Part shown: one piece after another, positions 60,541 to 64,000 of the stretch
Layout of the letters: each line of letters opens with the position of its first letter
Numbering within the stretch: position 1 is the first letter of the stretch
Origin: Cymbidium sinense
Lineage: Eukaryota > Streptophyta > Magnoliopsida > Asparagales > Orchidaceae
NCBI GenBank assembly: GCA_021442155.1
Contig: CM038215.1
Location: 209,182,982 to 209,246,981 of the forward strand
Length of the DNA: 64,000 nt
Direction: 5' to 3'
Position numbers and translations under genes: made by a program
The notes under the pieces: model-generated
Databases searched by the model: none
What the model was told of the DNA's origin: nothing
Seen by the model: the letters and a program-made list of their open reading frames with translations, nothing else

Positions 60541-60990
60541 TGAGAGTCAGAAGCTTAACGAGATCGAGCGTCGATACAGTGATCAAGAAAAATAAATGAC
60601 TGCTATCATACATTGCCTTAGACTTAATGGGATCAAAGTTTAAAATAATGACGAATAATGTTGCTACCAGCTACTTCCAAACTTAAAGTTAAGCCCAAAG
60701 CAAGCAAGATGAAAAGACTTCCTGGCGGAGTTCGATTACATCCTTGAATACAATCTAGAAAAGAAAAATGTAGTTATTGATGCACTAAGCCGTAAAGCAA
60801 AGCTAGCCAACATTTAACAAGCCTCTAACCCACTGATAGACAAAATCAAGGAAGGGTTGAAAGCAGATCCACAAGCTCAGAGTATCATTGCCCTAGTAAA
60901 GGAGGGGAAGACTCGAAGGTTTTAAATAGATGAAGATATCCTTTACACAAAAGGGCATTGAATCTATGTACCGAAGTGGGGCAATTCAAG
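60541..60990 (+). pseudogene. RNase H and linker of the chimeric element
   Basis: ESQKLNEIERRYSDQEK-like (60544-60592), MTAIIHCLRLNG, then LSPKQAR-KDFLAEFDYILEY (about 60688-60755) and EKKNVVIDALSRKAKLAN (about 60758-60812). Typical chromovirus RNase H end, with stops. 60813-60990 continues as the linker to integrase (LIDKIKEGLKADPQAQSIIA-like). Confidence 0.8.
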
Positions 60991-60994
60991 AAAA

Positions 60995-61680
60995 GAGTTG
61001 ATCAAAGAGTCTCGCGACTCCTTATGGGCGGGACATCCAGGTGTGAGACGAACACAAGCTCTTCTAAAATCTAACTATTACTGGTCAAGGATGCAGGATG
61101 AAATAGAAGGATATGTATGGACTTGCCTTATATGCCAACAAGACAAGATCATTCAACAACAACCAGAGGGACTATTGGAGCCACTACCTATTCCTTAGAG
61201 ACCATGGGAGAGTGTCTTTATGGACTTCATATGTAACATTCCCAAGTCTGAAGGATATGGAAGCATCCCAGCAGTGGTGGACAAGTTCAACAAATATGCT
61301 TCTTTTATAACTAGGTCCCACCAACTGCACAATAGAGGAAGCAGCAAGACTCTTTCTTTGCAATGCAGTAAGGCTATGGGGAGCTCCAAAGAGCATTGTT
61401 AGCGATAAGGATCCTCGCTTCACTAAGAGATTTTGGACTGAGCTATTGAAAATGCTAGGGTCAGACTTGAATTTATGCACAAATTTCCACCCTCTAAGTG
61501 ATGGCTAGACATAAAGGGTTAATGCACTTTTGAAGTTGTGACATTATATAAGTACAAATCAGCAAAACTAGGCTAAGCTTCTTGATGTAGCACAATTCTC
61601 TTATAACTTACAACAAAGTCAAGCCACAAATAAACCTCCCTTTGAAAATATCATGGGGGCAACAGTTGGTAACACCCCTC
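60995..61680 (+). pseudogene. Integrase remnant of the chimeric element
   Basis: Zinc-binding part: HPGVRRTQALLKSNYYWSRM (from 61030) and TCLICQQDK (CxxC, 61120-61145), with the upstream His partners partly lost. Core: VFMDFICNIPKSEGYGSIPA and VVDKFNKYASFI (61213-61305) carry the first Asp. After a frameshift, APKSIVSDKDPRFTKRFW carries the second Asp (61388-61440). FHPLSDG is then followed by stops where the catalytic Glu should be (about 61500). Inactive. Confidence 0.85.
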
Positions 61681-61859
61681 TTTCTTGCCACTAACTATGA
61701 AGGAAAAAAGCCTTGTGGTGTTCAGGTGTGCCAAATCCTAGAGTGAGTAAAGAGAGTTTACCTGAGCAATACTACACAAGGCTACAAAAAGGATGAAAAA
61801 GTAGATGGACAAGAAAAAGAGTCAAATGGAGTTCAAGAAGATCTCGTACTTATCAAGCT

Positions 61860-62255
61860 CCTACTAACAGATCAAAATGCTTTGAAAGGTACACAAGGGA
61901 TTGGTATGCAAAAAATATGAAGGTCCTTTTGAAGTAGTCAAGCAAGTGGGAAAGATCTCCTACAAACTTAACCTTCCACCAAAATTAAAGATTCACCCAA
62001 TTTTTCATGTAAGCATGTTAAAGTCTAACCATGAAGACATGGAAGACTCATCAAGAGGAATTTCCAAACGAGCGCCTACAACCGTGATCACTTCCTTTGA
62101 CAAAGAGGTAGATAAAATATTAGCAGATTGGGTTATTCGTCGACGAAGAGGTACCAAATTACAAGGAATACTTCATCAAATGGAAGGGACTGCCAAACAG
62201 TGAAGCTAGTTGGGAGCATGAAAACACACTGCGACAATTCAAAGACAAACTTTAA
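61860..62255 (+). pseudogene. Integrase C-terminus and chromodomain of the chimeric element
   Basis: KKYEGPFEVVKQVGKISYKL and NLPPKLKIHPIFHVSMLK (61910-62020) form the GPF/Y module. FDKEVDKILADWVIRRR begins the chromodomain (62095-62145). After a one-base frameshift, NYKEYFIKWKGLPNSEASWE and HENTLRQFKDKL end it (62156-62253). Chromodomains at this place define plant chromoviruses and are thought to steer insertion to methylated histone H3; the aromatic residues Y, W and W are visible. Confidence 0.88.
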
Positions 62256-62286
62256 AGAAGGCACGATGAGGGCATCGCAGGCTTAA

Positions 62287-62297
62287 GTGGGGGAAAG
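62287..62297 (+). other. Polypurine tract
   Basis: GTGGGGGAAAG immediately before TGTCACACCCC, the second-strand primer of the element. Confidence 0.75.
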
Positions 62298-63060
62298 TGT
62301 CACACCCCGCTATCTCAAGAGAGGTTGGCCAAACTCATCGACAAGGAAGATTAAAGAAATCCAGAAAAAGGAAGATAACCTAGAAGGATCGAAAAGGTTC
62401 CACCAAGTTCCAGAAAACATTGAAAAGGGAAAAGCTTCAAGAGAACTTTTAGATAGTCTAAAATAGCATATAATCATTGTATATGCTATGAGTCATGTAG
62501 AATAATCTAGAATATAAATATTGTTTGCAACCAAAAAAAATTAAAAAAAAAAGAGGGAAGAGAGGGAAATTCAAAGCCTTAATTGGCATAGCAACTGTTC
62601 TTCACGAGTAGAAACGGTTCATGAGAGACCTAACCACTGACTCCTCTTGTCGCGTGGGAGGCCGAAGTCACCAACCATCCCCGCCATATGTGAAACCCTA
62701 GCCGAAGCCACCGCCGTCATGTTCTGCTTGCACTGCCGAACAACCTTAGCCAAAGCCACAAACCCACTTGGCTAGTCGAAGTTGAAATCATTGACCTTGC
62801 GTGAAGCACTAGGACGGCCGATCCTCACGTATGTGTGGCATGACCTACCATAGGCTTAGAGAAGAAATAAAGAAAGTCCTAATTCCTACCTTGGCCATCA
62901 TCCTTAGCCTTCGATAAAAATCATCAAGGGCAATTTTATTCAACAGCCAAAAAAATGACTTTTAAGGTTCTGATTTCAAGTTTTTAAACACATTTTTTTA
63001 TAATTAATTTTGTACTCTATAGGTCAAATTGAAGGCCTCCATAGTCAATCTCGGGTATGG
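62298..63060 (+). repeat. 3' LTR of the chimeric element (chromovirus family), right end uncertain
   Basis: Starts TGTCACACCCCGC after the polypurine tract. A TATA-like GAATATAAATATTG lies at 62510-62523, then a purine-rich leader and a GC-richer block (62600-62860). It is unlike the element's own 5' LTR (TGTAATAATCG... type). No second copy is in the window, so the right end near 63060 is a guess. Confidence 0.65.
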
Positions 63061-63370
63061 TGCAAAATGAAATTACCTCTCTCCATTGATCTTGAATCTG
63101 AAGTAAATGAGAATAGCGCAAGCGTGCTTTTTGCAAAACACAACATTAAAGAGCAGCCATCTTGCCGAAATTAAAAAATAATTAACCCAAAATTTAAATT
63201 ATTTAAAATTAAATAAATCACAAGTTTAAAATTTAAAACCCGTGTTGATTTTAGATCCAACCAAGGATTTTATGAAGACCCTCATCGTCGACCTTGGGTA
63301 TAGTGCTAGATAAATTTATCTACCACCGTCGATCTTGAATCTGGAATAAGGAAGAAGAATGCATCGCACT
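63041..63370. repeat. Diverged tandem duplication, period about 240
   Basis: ATAGTCAATCTCGGGTATGG with ...CATTGATCTTGAATCTG(A)A at 63041-63105 recurs as ATCGTCGACCTTGGGTATAG with ...CGTCGATCTTGAATCTGGAA at 63284-63345. Each is followed within about 25 bases by a (A/C)GCR-containing segment. Confidence 0.6.
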
Positions 63371-63497
63371 AAATTTTATAAATATATCACTATTAAATCA
63401 TTATAATGTCAAAATTTATTGAAAATAATTGAACTTAAAATATTAAAATTTTACCCAAAAAATAAAGATCAAAATAAAAAGAAATGATCGAACTCTT

Positions 63498-63828
63498 AAC
63501 AACAACAACAACAACAAAAAGCCTTAATCCCACTAAGTGGGGTCGGCTATATGAATCCTTCGTCTCCATTGTGTCCTATTATGTGTCAAATTCTCATTTA
63601 ATTCAAGTATACTAAGGTCATTTTTTATACATTTTAACCAAGTCTTTTAGGTCTACCTCTACCTTTCTTAACATAAGGCAAATCTAATGCATCTACTCTC
63701 CTAACTGTCATCAGACGGCCGACGCTTTATGTGGCCAAACCATCTAAGGCGACTTTCTCTAATCTTATCTGCCACTGGAGCTACTCCAACTTTTTCCCGA
63801 ACATACTCATTTTGCATTTTATCTAAAA
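63498..63828 (-). mobile_element. LINE 3' end with GTT tail, minus strand
   Basis: An (AAC)n tract at 63498-63517 (GTT tail on the minus strand) is followed by CCACTAAGTGGGGTCGGC. Minus-strand LRWFGHIK(R)-type and [13 protein letters not shown](S)-type blocks (about 63725-63800) follow. Same family as 14503-16480 and 23930-24378. It is truncated after about 330 bases, and is the best conserved of the three. Confidence 0.85.
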
Positions 63829-64000
63829 ATAACTCAAAATTTTCAATGATAATAATTTGACTAAACTTAGTGGACTCTGGGGACTTAAAGTTAAATCATT
63901 AAATCATTTGGTGAGTTTAAACATATTGGCACATTAAAGACCTCTTTCTAATAAGCATAGGTCCAATCTATGTATACAAAGAAAACACAATCCACATATT
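63829..64000. other. Intron DNA at the right edge
   Basis: AT-rich, no recognisable content. Confidence 0.4.

Larger units (their letters stand above)
52088..64000 (-). other. HCF107: HCF107-like intron, partial, at least 11,913 bp
   Basis: From the acceptor at 52089-52088 to the right edge I find no further exon, so this intron runs out of the window. It contains a solo LTR, a chimeric gypsy element, a GCTCG-rich MITE and a LINE tail. Confidence 0.75.

Noticed and set aside
63986..64000. Possible end of the missing upstream HCF107-like exon (minus-strand ...TGGATT followed by GTGTTTTC)
   Set aside because: Trp-Ile before GT fits the family, but the donor is poor, the preceding residues do not fit, and only about 15 bases are visible.
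1..64000. tRNA, rRNA, CRISPR or bacterial operon signals
   Set aside because: I looked for B-box words with a matching acceptor stem, rRNA cores and regular short repeats with spacers. None was found; the regular repeats are plant tandem arrays.

Overview
The window is AT-rich nuclear DNA from a land plant, probably one with a large, repeat-filled genome. Three things support this: plant Ty3/gypsy, Ty1/copia and L1-type LINE protein fragments, plant-type LTRs with tRNA-Met primer sites, and one spliced host gene whose introns are filled with transposons. I see no bacterial, organellar or viral genes. The sequence alone does not settle the species, or monocot versus eudicot.

The only host gene I can support lies on the minus strand. 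It is the 3' end of a gene for an HCF107-like protein, a chloroplast RNA-binding protein built of HAT/TPR-like repeats that acts on psbH/psbB transcripts. Three coding exons are visible: 52087-51977, 25978-25802 and 11871-11494 (with the stop codon). All junctions are GT/AG and in phase 0, and the joined reading frame has no break. The two complete introns are 25,998 and 13,930 bp. A third intron fills the rest of the window from 52088 and continues past the right edge. Nearly everything right of 11.5 kb is therefore intron, while 1-11.49 kb lies downstream of the gene.

Layout. 1-6.5 kb: end of a gypsy element with its LTR, AT-rich DNA, (AT)n tracts and a possible copia fragment. 6.5-11.15 kb: two direct copies of a ~0.7 kb repeat flank a GC-rich block with a TATA-like site and three successive tandem arrays (~90, ~125 and ~73 bp periods). 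11.5-25.8 kb (intron): 5'-truncated LINE, opposed LTRs, a decayed gypsy copy, an LTR fragment and a LINE 3' end. 26-52 kb (intron): MITE, LTR, a gypsy element (28.6-41.55 kb, minus) holding a second gypsy element (30.48-35.34 kb), a gypsy gag cut by a solo LTR with a perfect TATTC duplication, a GCTCG-rich MITE and a LINE RNase H fragment beside the exon. 52-64 kb (intron): solo LTR with a perfect CTAAA duplication, a chimeric gypsy element (5' LTR and gag of one family, pol, chromodomain and 3' LTR of another) carrying a second GCTCG-rich MITE, and a further LINE tail.

All transposon reading frames are broken by stops, frameshifts or lost catalytic residues, so none looks autonomous. In contrast, the host exons are clean, with intact splice sites, so the gene is probably functional despite a span of at least 40.6 kb for its last three exons. 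I found no clear sign of a previously undescribed biological system. The most notable items are the giant-intron gene, the chimeric gypsy element and the GC-rich tandem-array block.
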